A DNA stretch of 46,735 nucleotides from Cyanobacteriota bacterium. GTDB taxonomy: Bacteria > Cyanobacteriota > Vampirovibrionia > Gastranaerophilales > UBA9971. Of the stretch, positions 24,233 through 32,927 are shown piece by piece (within the stretch, counting starts at the first letter, position 1; each line of letters opens with the position of its first letter). The position numbers and the translations under genes are program-made. The stretch spans positions 1 through 46,735 of the forward strand of contig JAKLDH010000007.1 in the NCBI GenBank assembly GCA_022703625.1. The letters run 5' to 3'. The notes under the pieces are model-generated. The model did not search any database. It saw only the letters and a list, made by a program, of their open reading frames with translations, and had not been told where the DNA came from.

Positions 24233-25156
24233 ATGGATGTAGCAAAACAAAATCAATCTTGCCCCCAAAAACAACAATCTATTTTAATTGAACGCAAATA
24301 TGTAAGATACAGACCTGAAAACCATTCTCAAAAGGCTGTAGAGAAGAAAGACTACCTAAACGCAATGATGCCGGATCAATACATTAAAAACAAGGCGTTA
24401 AGTGAAGCAGTAAAAAAACATAACGATTCAACCGCAAATAAAATAGAAAACGGCATGATATTATTAGGCGTCCCTGTTGCCGCAAGCATTGCAACCGGAG
24501 CGACCACTGCGGCTCAAACAGTTGCTGAAAAAGTCAAAAACACCCTGACGGAAGGGAAAAAATGGGGAGTTGCTTTAACAGGCGCAATAGGCGGCTATCA
24601 ACTCATCAATTCTGCCGCTAATAATATTTCAGGCTTGAAAGAATTTAAAGAAAATCATCAAGGACTTACAACTACAGGCTCTTTTGTAGGAGCTGTCGCA
24701 ACCGGATATGCGGCGAACAGCGTTGTTGACTCATTAACCAATAAAATTGCAGGTTCTTCAATAAATAAACAAACTGTCGGAATCAGCATGCAAAAATTTG
24801 CAACCGGTCTTGGCGAAAGTTTAAATAAGTCTAAAACAGGAGAACTTTTAAATAATAAAATTTTCAAACCAACAGAAAAATTCTTGAAAGAAACCCGCCC
24901 CGGTAAGTTTATTGATAATTTTGGGGCGTTTTTATTACTTGGAGGTCTTGCTCTTAAGTTTATAAATGATAATGATAAAATCAATAAAGACAGTAAAAAA
25001 ATCAAACAAAACCTTGAAAATCAAAGAAGAGAAAGTATACAAAAAATTGTGGCAAATCCGTTCAGTCAAGCTCCTGTTCAAGCCGTAAAAAGTGAAGAAA
25101 GCAGTAAAATCTTTATACTTCCGGCTGAAGCGAAGCAGGCATTAGCGGATAGTTAA
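24233..25156 (+). CDS. Unknown protein with glycine/alanine-rich hydrophobic segments (307 aa)
   Basis: No family recognised. The polar N-terminus (~70 residues, with ERKYVRYRPENHSQK) is followed by several weakly hydrophobic Ala/Gly/Thr-rich helices: MILLGVPVAASIATGATTAA, WGVALTGAIGGYQLI, SFVGAVATGYAANSVV, FGAFLLLGGLALKFI. The tail is charged. This layout parallels the genes at 7947 and 12469, so the three may be lineage-specific membrane-associated proteins. GGGTG precedes ATG 24233. It is followed after 22 bases by the C_GCAxxG gene, possibly one transcript. Confidence 0.55.
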   Translation: MDVAKQNQSCPQKQQSILIERKYVRYRPENHSQKAVEKKDYLNAMMPDQYIKNKALSEAVKKHNDSTANKIENGMILLGVPVAASIATGATTAAQTVAEKVKNTLTEGKKWGVALTGAIGGYQLINSAANNISGLKEFKENHQGLTTTGSFVGAVATGYAANSVVDSLTNKIAGSSINKQTVGISMQKFATGLGESLNKSKTGELLNNKIFKPTEKFLKETRPGKFIDNFGAFLLLGGLALKFINDNDKINKDSKKIKQNLENQRRESIQKIVANPFSQAPVQAVKSEESSKIFILPAEAKQALADS

Positions 25157-25178
25157 ATTTTAGCGATAAGATATTTTT

Positions 25179-25643
25179 ATGGAAAATAAAATCTGTTTTA
25201 AACAAAAAGCTGTTGAATTATTTACAAAAGGGCATTCCTGCTCTGAATCTATCATAAGATCAGCTTATGATTGCGGAATTATTGACAATAACGCTGATTT
25301 AGAACTTCTTTATCAGATAGCGTCTCCTTTTTCAGGCGAAGCCAAAGCCACAGGCTGTATATGCGGCTCACTTGTTGGAGCGCAAATGATTGTAGGATGT
25401 TTAATCGGTCGAAAAGACATTACTTATCCAAATGACCGACTAAAACAGGTTTCACAGAGAATTGTACAGGAATTTAAAGAAAAAGGGCATGTAACTTGTT
25501 GCAGGGCATATTTAGAAAATTACAACGAAACTTCTGACGAAAAATATGAAAAATGCGTCCAAACTATTGGAGATGTAATAGAGATTTTATATGAAAATCT
25601 TTTAAAAGATATAAAATTCAAGACTGATGCGATTTTAAAATAA
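25179..25643 (+). CDS. C_GCAxxG_C_C family protein
   Basis: The 154-residue protein has the family signature: an N-terminal HSCSES with Cys, the central GCICGSLVGAQMIVGCLIG, and a late CC pair in HVTCCRAYL followed by KYEKCVQTIGD. The conserved cysteines suggest metal or redox chemistry; the biochemical role is not known. The start ATG 25179 has a weak SD, and the short gap to the gene before suggests co-transcription. Confidence 0.85.
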   Translation: MENKICFKQKAVELFTKGHSCSESIIRSAYDCGIIDNNADLELLYQIASPFSGEAKATGCICGSLVGAQMIVGCLIGRKDITYPNDRLKQVSQRIVQEFKEKGHVTCCRAYLENYNETSDEKYEKCVQTIGDVIEILYENLLKDIKFKTDAILK

Positions 25644-25663
25644 AGTAATGTTCAAGTTGCGCC

Positions 25664-25702
25664 AATCAAAATAAGTTTTCGTTAATTGGTTAAAAAGCTG
25701 AT
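25664..25702. repeat. Solo arm of the TATACCAATC MITE family
   Basis: CCAATCAAAATAAGTTTTCG then TTAATTGGTTAAAAAGCTGATAT is the reversed arm seen at the end of dusB. The partner arm is absent, though a matching left-type arm lies at 26872 beyond the next gene. Confidence 0.6.
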
Positions 25703-25729
25703 ATTTATAGCTTAAGATCGCTATAAAAT

Positions 25730-26785
25730 TTATTTTTGTCTTGCTTCTTTAAGCTCTTTATACCTTCTGAATTTTGCAAGACGGGAAAAAGCAAGCATAA
25801 ATAAAAGTATAAAGAGCATTATACACAGGTAAATTTTATGAGCGTCAATTAAAAACGTTGCCACAGCTCCTCCTGCGATTCCAAAGGTGTATAAAATCGC
25901 AACAGTCCTGTTTTGAGAGAATCCCGACTTTAAAAGTTTATGGTGAATATGCTCATTATCAGCGCTCATAGGATTACTCCCTTTTAATAGCCTTCTAAAA
26001 ACAGAAAAAGACATGTCCATAATAGGAACGGTAAATATTAATAACGGCAAAAGCACTGATACCGCAATAGTTTTAACTACGCCCGCAACAGAAAGCCCCG
26101 CAAGTATGAATCCTGAAAAAAGAGCTCCGGAATCTCCCATAAAGATTTTTGCCGGATAAAAATTGAATATAAGGAATCCAAGTATTGCGCCGGCAAGAAG
26201 AATTGCCACAAGCGCGCTTGCAGGCTGATTTGAATAAACGGCAACGATCCCAAGAGTTAATGAAATAATCGCAATAACTCCTCCGGCAAGACCATCTACG
26301 CCATCAATAAAATTAACCGCATTTGTTATTCCTGTAAGCCAGAAAATAGTGATTGGAAGGCTGAATAATCCAAGCATTATCGGGTCCCCAAAAGGATTTG
26401 ACAAAATATCTATTTTTACACCCAGAAGAAACGCTATAACAGCGGCGCCTACCTGAATAAAAAGCTTGAATTTAGGGTTTAAATCATAAAGATCATCGAT
26501 TAATCCAAGAAGAAATATGATACTTCCTCCTAAAAATATTCCGGAAAGCCCATTGCCATGAGGATAATCAGAATTAATTAAAACCAGAAACACAAATGAA
26601 AAAAGAACGCTTAACCATATTGCCACACCGCCAAGTCTTGGGATCGGTCTTTTATGAACTTTCCTTTTATTTGGAAGGTCAACATAACCCTTTTTAAGAC
26701 AATAGGTTCTTACAAGTGGAACCGTTATCACAGCTATAAAAAATGCTGTTAAAAAGCCTATAATTTGAGCGTTAAGTGATAAAAT
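25730..26785 (-). CDS. Undecaprenyl-phosphate sugar-1-phosphate transferase (WecA/TagO/MraY family)
   Basis: The membrane enzyme transfers GlcNAc-1-phosphate (or a similar sugar) to undecaprenyl phosphate, starting O-antigen, teichoic or capsule-type glycans. Signatures are HKRPIPRLGG, GLIDDLYDL with the catalytic Asp pair, NAVNFIDGVDGLAGG, and FMGDSGALFSG; about ten helices. GTG 26731 would delete the first membrane helix. The frame extends upstream through LSLNAQIIGFLTAFFIAV to an ATT codon at 26785, six bases after a perfect AGGAGG (26792-26797); no ATG/GTG/TTG is in frame there. I therefore place the start at ATT, or else there is a frameshift. Confidence 0.85.
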   Translation of the reverse strand: MLSLNAQIIGFLTAFFIAVITVPLVRTYCLKKGYVDLPNKRKVHKRPIPRLGGVAIWLSVLFSFVFLVLINSDYPHGNGLSGIFLGGSIIFLLGLIDDLYDLNPKFKLFIQVGAAVIAFLLGVKIDILSNPFGDPIMLGLFSLPITIFWLTGITNAVNFIDGVDGLAGGVIAIISLTLGIVAVYSNQPASALVAILLAGAILGFLIFNFYPAKIFMGDSGALFSGFILAGLSVAGVVKTIAVSVLLPLLIFTVPIMDMSFSVFRRLLKGSNPMSADNEHIHHKLLKSGFSQNRTVAILYTFGIAGGAVATFLIDAHKIYLCIMLFILLFMLAFSRLAKFRRYKELKEARQK

Positions 26786-26871
26786 AACAAACCTCCTTTA
26801 GTTTGCCAATTTTTCTATTATTATATACTTAACATACGTAATTGTTAAATAATTAACGTCAAAAGTTATTT

Positions 26872-26935
26872 TATACCAATCGTTGAAAGAAACCGACAAA
26901 TAAAAAAGGCGGTTTTTGTAAAGTCTTAATCAAAT
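26872..26935. repeat. Solo left arm of the TATACCAATC MITE family
   Basis: TATACCAATCGTTGAAAG, then CCGACAAATAAAAAAGGCGG and TTTTTGTAAAGTCTTAATC, matches the left arm at 19662 and 19847. The remaining ~130 bases before glyQ hold a hairpin-capable stretch (ATGTG/CGCAT within CCA/TGG around 26973-26999), but no T-box consensus. Confidence 0.6.
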
Positions 26936-27065
26936 TTTATAAAAATTTCGAAAAATTGAGTTTTTATAGGCGACCATGTGTTTTTCGGCGCATCTTGGCA
27001 TTAGAGGCGTCCTTATGATATATTTAAGAAAATTAATATAATTTTAAAAAAAGATAGGCGCAAGC

Positions 27066-27953
27066 ATGGTAATAACTTTTCAGGAAATAATTCATAAATT
27101 AAATAAATACTGGTCAGACTATGGTTGTATAATTCAACAGCCTTATGATATCGAAAAAGGCGCAAGCACTATGAATCCCGCGACTTTTTTAAGAGTAATT
27201 GGTCCTGAGCCTTGGAATGTGGCGATGGTTGAACCTTGCAGAAGACCTACTGACGGAAGATACGGAGAAAACCCCAACAGGCTTCAACATTATTTTCAAT
27301 ATCAGGTAATTTTAAAACCTTCGCCGGATGACGCGCAGGATATTTATTTAAAAAGCCTTGAATGTCTTGGAATAAACCTGAAAAACCATGATATAAGATT
27401 TGTGGAGGATAACTGGGAATCTCCCACATTAGGAGCATGGGGAGTAGGCTGGGAATTCTGGCTTGATGGAATGGAAGTTACCCAGTTTACCTATTTTCAA
27501 CAGGCAGGCGGGATTGACGTTAAGCCTGTAGCCCTTGAGCTTACTTATGGACTTGAACGAATCTGCATGTATCTTCAGGATGTTAAAAGCGTTTTTGATA
27601 TTCAATGGAATGAAAACATTAAATACGGCGAAATTTATCTTCAAAACGAGATAGAACAGTCAAAATACAATTTTGAAGTTTCGACGCCTGAAGTTTTATT
27701 TAATCTTTTTGATCTTTATTTTCAGGAAGCAAATAAAGCCCTGGATGCTGAACTTGTACTTCCGGCGTATGATTATGTTCTGAAATGTTCACATTCTTTT
27801 AACCTGCTTGATGCAAGAGGAGTTATCAGTAAAGATGAGAGAACAAATTTTATAAACCGGATAAGAAGAATGGCTGAAAAAACAGCCGGATTATACTATT
27901 CACAGCGTGAAGCCGCAGGATTTCCTCTATTAAGAGGCGCCCATAAATTTTAG
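27066..27953 (+). CDS. glyQ: Glycyl-tRNA synthetase alpha subunit
   Basis: The 295-residue catalytic subunit of the tetrameric bacterial GlyRS. It matches the family closely: [77 protein letters not shown] and [12 protein letters not shown]. It makes glycyl-adenylate and charges tRNA-Gly with GlyS. The beta subunit gene glyS, usually next in line, is not here; ompH follows instead. AGGCG precedes ATG 27066. Confidence 0.97.
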   Translation: MVITFQEIIHKLNKYWSDYGCIIQQPYDIEKGASTMNPATFLRVIGPEPWNVAMVEPCRRPTDGRYGENPNRLQHYFQYQVILKPSPDDAQDIYLKSLECLGINLKNHDIRFVEDNWESPTLGAWGVGWEFWLDGMEVTQFTYFQQAGGIDVKPVALELTYGLERICMYLQDVKSVFDIQWNENIKYGEIYLQNEIEQSKYNFEVSTPEVLFNLFDLYFQEANKALDAELVLPAYDYVLKCSHSFNLLDARGVISKDERTNFINRIRRMAEKTAGLYYSQREAAGFPLLRGAHKF

Positions 27954-28085
27954 CGCCGCGCTTATTTGTAAATTATAATTGAACTGTAGCTATTTCCCTT
28001 TATCCTGCCAATTAATGAAAACTTTTTTATTTGATATTAAGTTAGTGTATAATTATTTTTTATGTAGATATTTGGGAGAAATAAA

Positions 28086-28595
28086 ATGAAAAAAATAAAA
28101 CTACTTTTTTCAACATTAATTTGTTTAATTATGTTTGTTTCCTGCTCAATGACAGCAAGCGCAAAATCCCCCGGTGTTGTGGATTTAACTAAAGTTATTG
28201 AAAATTATACTAAAGCTCAGGAAGTTAGCGCTGATCTTAAAGTTAAAGAAACCGAACTGCAAAAATTTATAGCAGATGCCCAGAAAAAAATAAATGATGC
28301 TAAAACTCCTCTGGAAAAGAAAAACATTGAAGAAAAACTTAGCGAAGAATTTAATATAAAAAGAAATGTTTTTGCAAAAGAGCAAGCAGAGAAATGGCAA
28401 CAAATAGAAGAAGAAATTATTGTTAAAATAAATGAAGTTTCTAAAGAAAAAAATCTTGAATTGATTTTAAATAAACAGGCTGTGATTATTGGAGGAGAAG
28501 AGATAACCGAGGAGGTTATAAAAAGGCTTAATGAATCTGTTAAAAAGCCGATAACTCAACCTACTCCGCCTAAAAGTTCCAAAAAAGAAAAATAA
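28086..28595 (+). CDS. OmpH/Skp-like periplasmic chaperone
   Basis: The 169-residue product has a signal peptide (basic MKKIK, hydrophobic core, AxA cleavage at ASA before KS; an alternative lipobox VSC lies at about residue 20). A VVDLTKVIENY strand follows, then long Lys/Glu coiled coil, and a final strand LELILNKQAVIIGGEEIT. This is the Skp/OmpH trimer layout; these proteins hold unfolded outer-membrane proteins. It implies a diderm cell. GGGAG precedes ATG 28086, and a TATAAT lies ~35 bases farther up. Confidence 0.85.
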   Translation: MKKIKLLFSTLICLIMFVSCSMTASAKSPGVVDLTKVIENYTKAQEVSADLKVKETELQKFIADAQKKINDAKTPLEKKNIEEKLSEEFNIKRNVFAKEQAEKWQQIEEEIIVKINEVSKEKNLELILNKQAVIIGGEEITEEVIKRLNESVKKPITQPTPPKSSKKEK

Positions 28596-28627
28596 TTCAA
28601 AAAAGATAAAAATAAAACAGCAACGAT

Positions 28628-28655
28628 TTGACTTAAACAATGATTGTAGTATTAT
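28628..28655 (+). promoter_or_regulatory. Promoter of tRNA-Phe
   Basis: TTGACT (28628-28633), a 16-base spacer and TATTAT (28650-28655) place transcription start about 27 bases before the tRNA. Confidence 0.6.
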
Positions 28656-28688
28656 TTAAGAGAATAATGCAGTATATGCATTAATTCT

Positions 28689-28761
<73 letters not shown>

Positions 28762-28876
28762 TTTTTTATTGCAAGGGTTTCGGCGTTTTTATAAAATTCG
28801 GTTTTTAAGGGTCTTGTGTAAATCTTGTGTAATGGATTGTTTTGTGGAGGCTGTCAAAGATGGTCAATTATTAGTT

Positions 28877-30532
28877 TCACGAGGTTTTAGCATTAAATTC
28901 GTCATCAGTCGTTGCTTTCTGTTTTAAAAGCAAATTGCATAATTTTTCCATTTCACTATCAGCGATAGTAAGCATTTCTTCGAGCCTTTCAAAATGATGT
29001 TTAATTTGTTTTTTAATTATTTTATTGTCAGGTTCTACGAAAGCTCTGTAAGCATAAGAAATAAAGTTTCTTTTGCCGAGGTGGGTGTATCTGGAATATA
29101 GAGTTTTCCTGTATAGTTTTTTGTGTTTTTCCTGTATTTGAATACCTGAGCCGTGCATTTTTCTGAGCTTAACTTTTGCATTCTCTTTAGCTGCTGTAAT
29201 AGCTCGTTTGGACTTTCTTAAATACCTTGCCAGACTGCTACCCCTTATTTCTATATTTTCTCCGTCAAATGAAAAGCCCAGGTATTGTAAGGGTCGCTGC
29301 TTTATAGTTTTGTCCATAAAGTTATAACACTGACTTTTTGAATATTTGTTTCCTTCTTCAATGGGGTGTATTTCTAAGGATTCGCCACGTTCTTTAATTG
29401 CTTCATGAACAGCCGTAATAACTTTATCTTTATTTTCATAATCACATATAAATAAAATATCATCTGAATAACGCCTATACAGAGCACCTATCGAGTTAGC
29501 CAATTCCTTCATTTTACCGTCAAACGGCATCATATAAATATTTGATAATAATGCTGACATAGCAGAGCCTTGTGGAATACCGAAAGGACGTTTTAATTGC
29601 TTTCCGTTTTTATCAACTAAACCGGGGTTTTTATAAAATTTATGATTATACTGAATTTTATACCAGTCCCGGAATGCTCTAAAATCTTCAGTTTTTTTAA
29701 ATAGAACTTTCGGGAAGCCCCTAGTCTCTGGATTGGTACATTTTTCGCAGTTTTTATTACAAATATTTTGGTTTTCTCTATTAAAAAAATAGCAGATTTC
29801 TTTTATATCAATAAAAGAGTAATTTGTTAATGACTTGAATAAATTATAATGGTCAAGCGGTAATTGTTCTTTGCCTAAAAGGCTAGCCCATTCTATCTTT
29901 AAATTTTTATGGTCAATGTGGTCATAAAAACTTGCTATATCAAATGCTAACGCTATACATTTGCCATTCCTGCGTTTTATTTCATCAAAAACATTTTTTG
30001 CCATTGTACAATTATTTTTACGGTGGCTATCTTCATCAGGAGGAGCTACCCTATAAGCTAAAACCTCATCATCCAGCCCCAAACTTTTTATTTTCTCTTC
30101 ATAAAGCGGTGTAAGTATTTCTTTAGCGTAATATGAATAAATATACCCGTCCATATGCGCTGCATATCTAATAGGGCGAGGTTTTTTAATGCTTTTTCGT
30201 TCAAGCGATTCTTCCAGCTTTCTTTGAAGTTCTTTCTTTTCTTCCTCTGTTGAAGCTGTTTTTAACTCTTTTTGCAGCCTTTCTGTTTCATAAATAAAAC
30301 TATTTATCTTTCCCGCTCTTCTTTCAACTATATCGAAGCCAATGAACGGATAAAACATATATTTAGCGACTTTTTCGGGGTCTTCAACATAATTTTTTAC
30401 ATAAGAGAAAGCATTTTTATCGATTTTATTTTGTACAACAAGCCTTCTTGGTCTATCGAGGTGCGAATAGCCTTTAATTTCAAGCCATCTTGCTATTTTT
30501 CTTAGTTTCCTTGGTCTTTTTATCTTTGCCAA
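28877..30532 (-). CDS. Defence-type reverse transcriptase (unclassified, UG/DRT-like)
   Basis: The 551-residue RT has catalytic motifs in order: FDIASFYD at about 197-204, GIPQGSAMS at 318-326 and YRRYSDD at 352-358. Between the first two, a cysteine group CNKNCEKC (258-265) suggests a zinc-binding insert. The start is TTG 30532 with GGGAGG at eight bases; the N-terminal ~115 residues are basic and partly coiled coil. There is no maturase or endonuclease domain, no DGR signature and no obvious msr-msd RNA. It lies next to a restriction operon and a tRNA, so a phage-defence RT of the unknown-group/DRT type is the best reading. A subfamily cannot be given from sequence alone. Confidence 0.75.
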   Translation of the reverse strand: MAKIKRPRKLRKIARWLEIKGYSHLDRPRRLVVQNKIDKNAFSYVKNYVEDPEKVAKYMFYPFIGFDIVERRAGKINSFIYETERLQKELKTASTEEEKKELQRKLEESLERKSIKKPRPIRYAAHMDGYIYSYYAKEILTPLYEEKIKSLGLDDEVLAYRVAPPDEDSHRKNNCTMAKNVFDEIKRRNGKCIALAFDIASFYDHIDHKNLKIEWASLLGKEQLPLDHYNLFKSLTNYSFIDIKEICYFFNRENQNICNKNCEKCTNPETRGFPKVLFKKTEDFRAFRDWYKIQYNHKFYKNPGLVDKNGKQLKRPFGIPQGSAMSALLSNIYMMPFDGKMKELANSIGALYRRYSDDILFICDYENKDKVITAVHEAIKERGESLEIHPIEEGNKYSKSQCYNFMDKTIKQRPLQYLGFSFDGENIEIRGSSLARYLRKSKRAITAAKENAKVKLRKMHGSGIQIQEKHKKLYRKTLYSRYTHLGKRNFISYAYRAFVEPDNKIIKKQIKHHFERLEEMLTIADSEMEKLCNLLLKQKATTDDEFNAKTS

Positions 30533-30958
30533 AGAACATACCTCCCTAAAATCACAGAAGACACCCTCAATATATAGCCATCTTTCACCGGGTGCCCTCT
30601 AATGCTAGCTGTAATTCTGTTAAGGTGCTAATATTGTTTTATAGTCTTCTTGCAACTTCTATAAAACGCTAAAAGTCCCATCGCTGCTATAGATTAACGA
30701 AATATGTTATAATAAGTATAACAGGAAGGAAGTTTATCTTATGTCTTCACTCTTATTGTTCCTAATGGAATTAATTGTTCAGAACACAGGAGTTACTTCA
30801 TGTCTTCTTGCAAGCATAGAAATACTTGCAGTGTTTAACCTATTACCCACTGCATCTACACATAAGTGCAACACAATGGCATGATAATATTACCATAAAG
30901 ATATAAATTATAAGCCAAATATTAATTATCTTTTACATTATTGTTAACGATTAAAGGA
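30533..30958. other. 426-bp intergenic region upstream of the defence RT
   Basis: Several structures are visible. GTTTTATAG/CTATAAAAC pairs at 30636-30644 and 30659-30667. TGCAAG/CTTGCA pairs near 30806-30827, and a GCACCC/GGGTGT pair on the minus strand lies near 30560-30600. GTCTTCTTGCAA occurs twice, in the first hairpin loop and at 30799. A TATAAT at 30708 serves the plus strand. An RT-associated non-coding RNA could lie here on the minus strand. Confidence 0.4.
30741..30884 (+). CDS. Possible small hydrophobic peptide (47 aa) opposite the RT leader
   Basis: ATG 30741 follows AGGAAGGAAG at about eight bases, and TATAAT at 30708-30713 lies upstream. The product opens MSSLLLFLMELIVQNTG and continues with a second hydrophobic run (CLLASIEILAVFNLL) before a short polar end. 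It is the only plus-strand candidate between two minus-strand operons. It may be a real small protein, a toxin-like peptide or chance; the good SD is the main support. Confidence 0.35.
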   Translation: MSSLLLFLMELIVQNTGVTSCLLASIEILAVFNLLPTASTHKCNTMA

Positions 30959-32926
30959 CTATAATAAATTTAATTGTTTTTGTGTAATCGTTTTATCCCC
31001 TTTGCCACAAGGAATTAACTTTTTTGACCTCATCCAGCATAAATAATCCCTTAAATCAGCGGGGTTAAATCTTTTTTTAGATTCGTCCCAGTTATTTCTG
31101 AACTCCTTAATTATATCCTCATCATTAAATGCTTTTTTATCTATAAGGAAATCGTTCCAGACAGCATATAACGTTGCTATAGCTTCACAATAGTTAGTGT
31201 CTTTTTCTTTAAGTAAAGTAATAATTTCCATGATTTTTGATGATTCTTCCTTGAAACAAGTATCAAAAAGGGTTTTGACTTCATTAACGTTTGTTGCTGG
31301 CTTATAAACTGTTTTTCCAGCATTACCGGAGGTTTCTTTTAACACGGAAAACCATTGTTTTTCTTCAAATATTTCTTCAACTTTATATCGAGATTCATAA
31401 TCATGCGGACCTGCCGGCATTTTTATATATCTTCCACCTAAAGGCAAACCCAAATGTTTTTCACATAGATATAGTATTTTTTCATGCTTTACTACGCCAA
31501 ATTTTTTCAGTTTATATAACTGTAAGACAATGCCTCCACTGCAAATTGCCCTTTTTTCTATGGCTGTATTTATGCAAACTACATTAGTGTTTTCATTTTC
31601 TGTTATTTCATCAGGCTTAAAAGCTTCTTGCAACACCGCTTGTATTAGCTGCTCGCTGTGGGTTTTGGATTTTATTATTTGATGTTCCAGCTCATTACAA
31701 TACTGCATCAGCTTATCCACTTTTTCTACTATACGATTTTGTTCAGCGAGTGGAGGAATGGGGATTAGAAAATTTCGTAAAATATTAAGATTAAGTCCTT
31801 TATATGCAATTCCTCTCAGATTATTAAATGTTGTTTGTTGTATATAAGGTGAAGTAAGAACGTTAAGTATAAATTTATTACAAATAAAATCATTTATTGG
31901 AATTAAAGCTATTTCACGAGCAATATTAAACCCTTTTAATTCTGAAGGTACAATGGCACAACCACCTAATGTTCCTCGAATATTCATTAAAAGTTCTCCG
32001 CCTTGAAGTATTGTACGAATGTATTGATTTGAAATTTCTTCAGTTACTTTTCTGGTATTAAATGTATCAATATATCTAAACTTAACATCGCTACATCTAA
32101 GCGCAAAAATCCCTTTTTGGGGTTCAATTCCCATTTTTACAATACCGTATGTTATATCTTTAGAAGGATTTAACAAATTACCAAGTTTTTCCCATTCCCA
32201 GCCCAACGGTAGTTTATAGGGCTTTTCTTCGCCTTTTATTGGGGGTAATGGCTTTTCATTCTTGAGCTTACCTTCTTTAACCAGTCGGTCTTTTTCTGCC
32301 TTTATTTTCTGTAATAAAACAGATGCTGGCTCATCACTTGGGTCTTGCGAAACCAGCTTGCCTTGTATAGCGTCTTGAAGGATTGACTGTCTAAGTTGGT
32401 TTAGCAGAATTTCATTATTTTTATCATTTTGTACTAATTCTTCAATTTCATTTGCAAGGTTATTAATTTTATTAGCAATGTTTCTTTGTTCTTCTATATC
32501 AGGCAAATAAATTTGCAAAGGCAAAAACTGTTTGGGTTTAATTTCTGTTTTAATACCGCCTTTTACCTGCTGTTTAAGAACATTTTTAAAAGCATTGCTT
32601 TTTAAAAACCATTTTAAGTATTCAATATCAATCTTGTTTTTATCATATTCGTAAGATGAATAGTGAATTGTAGCTAAAATATTATCTTCACCTTCATAAA
32701 CAGCCAGCGCACCTTTTTCAACGTTAATACCGGAAATAACTAAATCTCCATTTTTAACGGTAATCATATCTGTTTTAGTGGGTTTATTTTCAACAATGTA
32801 CATATTGCCTGAAAAATCAATCTTTTCCAGCCTTTTTAAACCCATTTCATTAGCTACGACAGGCTTTATCCTTCCGTTTCTTTCTTTCAGGAAATCACCT
32901 ATTTTTACTTTATTCCACTCGCCCAT
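30959..32926 (-). CDS. hsdS: Type I restriction specificity subunit HsdS with extra C-terminal domain
   Basis: The 655-residue protein recognises the two halves of the target site. It has two target-recognition domains (about 1-165 and 235-430), each followed by a helical spacer. The family phrases LPDIEEQRNIANKINNL and IPPLAEQNRIVEKVDKLM sit at the domain ends. Residues ~470-655 are not part of normal HsdS; they include GRYIKMPAGPHDYESRY and DLRDYLCWMRSKKLIPCG. I start at ATG 32926, one base after the hsdM stop (TAG-T-ATG), so the genes are translationally coupled. The longer frame to 32968 overlaps hsdM. Confidence 0.92.
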   Translation of the reverse strand: MGEWNKVKIGDFLKERNGRIKPVVANEMGLKRLEKIDFSGNMYIVENKPTKTDMITVKNGDLVISGINVEKGALAVYEGEDNILATIHYSSYEYDKNKIDIEYLKWFLKSNAFKNVLKQQVKGGIKTEIKPKQFLPLQIYLPDIEEQRNIANKINNLANEIEELVQNDKNNEILLNQLRQSILQDAIQGKLVSQDPSDEPASVLLQKIKAEKDRLVKEGKLKNEKPLPPIKGEEKPYKLPLGWEWEKLGNLLNPSKDITYGIVKMGIEPQKGIFALRCSDVKFRYIDTFNTRKVTEEISNQYIRTILQGGELLMNIRGTLGGCAIVPSELKGFNIAREIALIPINDFICNKFILNVLTSPYIQQTTFNNLRGIAYKGLNLNILRNFLIPIPPLAEQNRIVEKVDKLMQYCNELEHQIIKSKTHSEQLIQAVLQEAFKPDEITENENTNVVCINTAIEKRAICSGGIVLQLYKLKKFGVVKHEKILYLCEKHLGLPLGGRYIKMPAGPHDYESRYKVEEIFEEKQWFSVLKETSGNAGKTVYKPATNVNEVKTLFDTCFKEESSKIMEIITLLKEKDTNYCEAIATLYAVWNDFLIDKKAFNDEDIIKEFRNNWDESKKRFNPADLRDYLCWMRSKKLIPCGKGDKTITQKQLNLL

Positions 32927-32927
32927 A

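Noticed and set aside
26936-27065. T-box riboswitch upstream of glyQ
   Set aside because: The conserved AGGGTGG-type T-box sequence and a following terminator are not present; only a short hairpin is visible.
28877-30532. Group II intron ORF or retron
   Set aside because: There is no maturase X or endonuclease domain, no intron-type ends were seen, and no clear msr-msd with pairing ends could be identified; the motif is YSDD rather than the retron/intron YADD.
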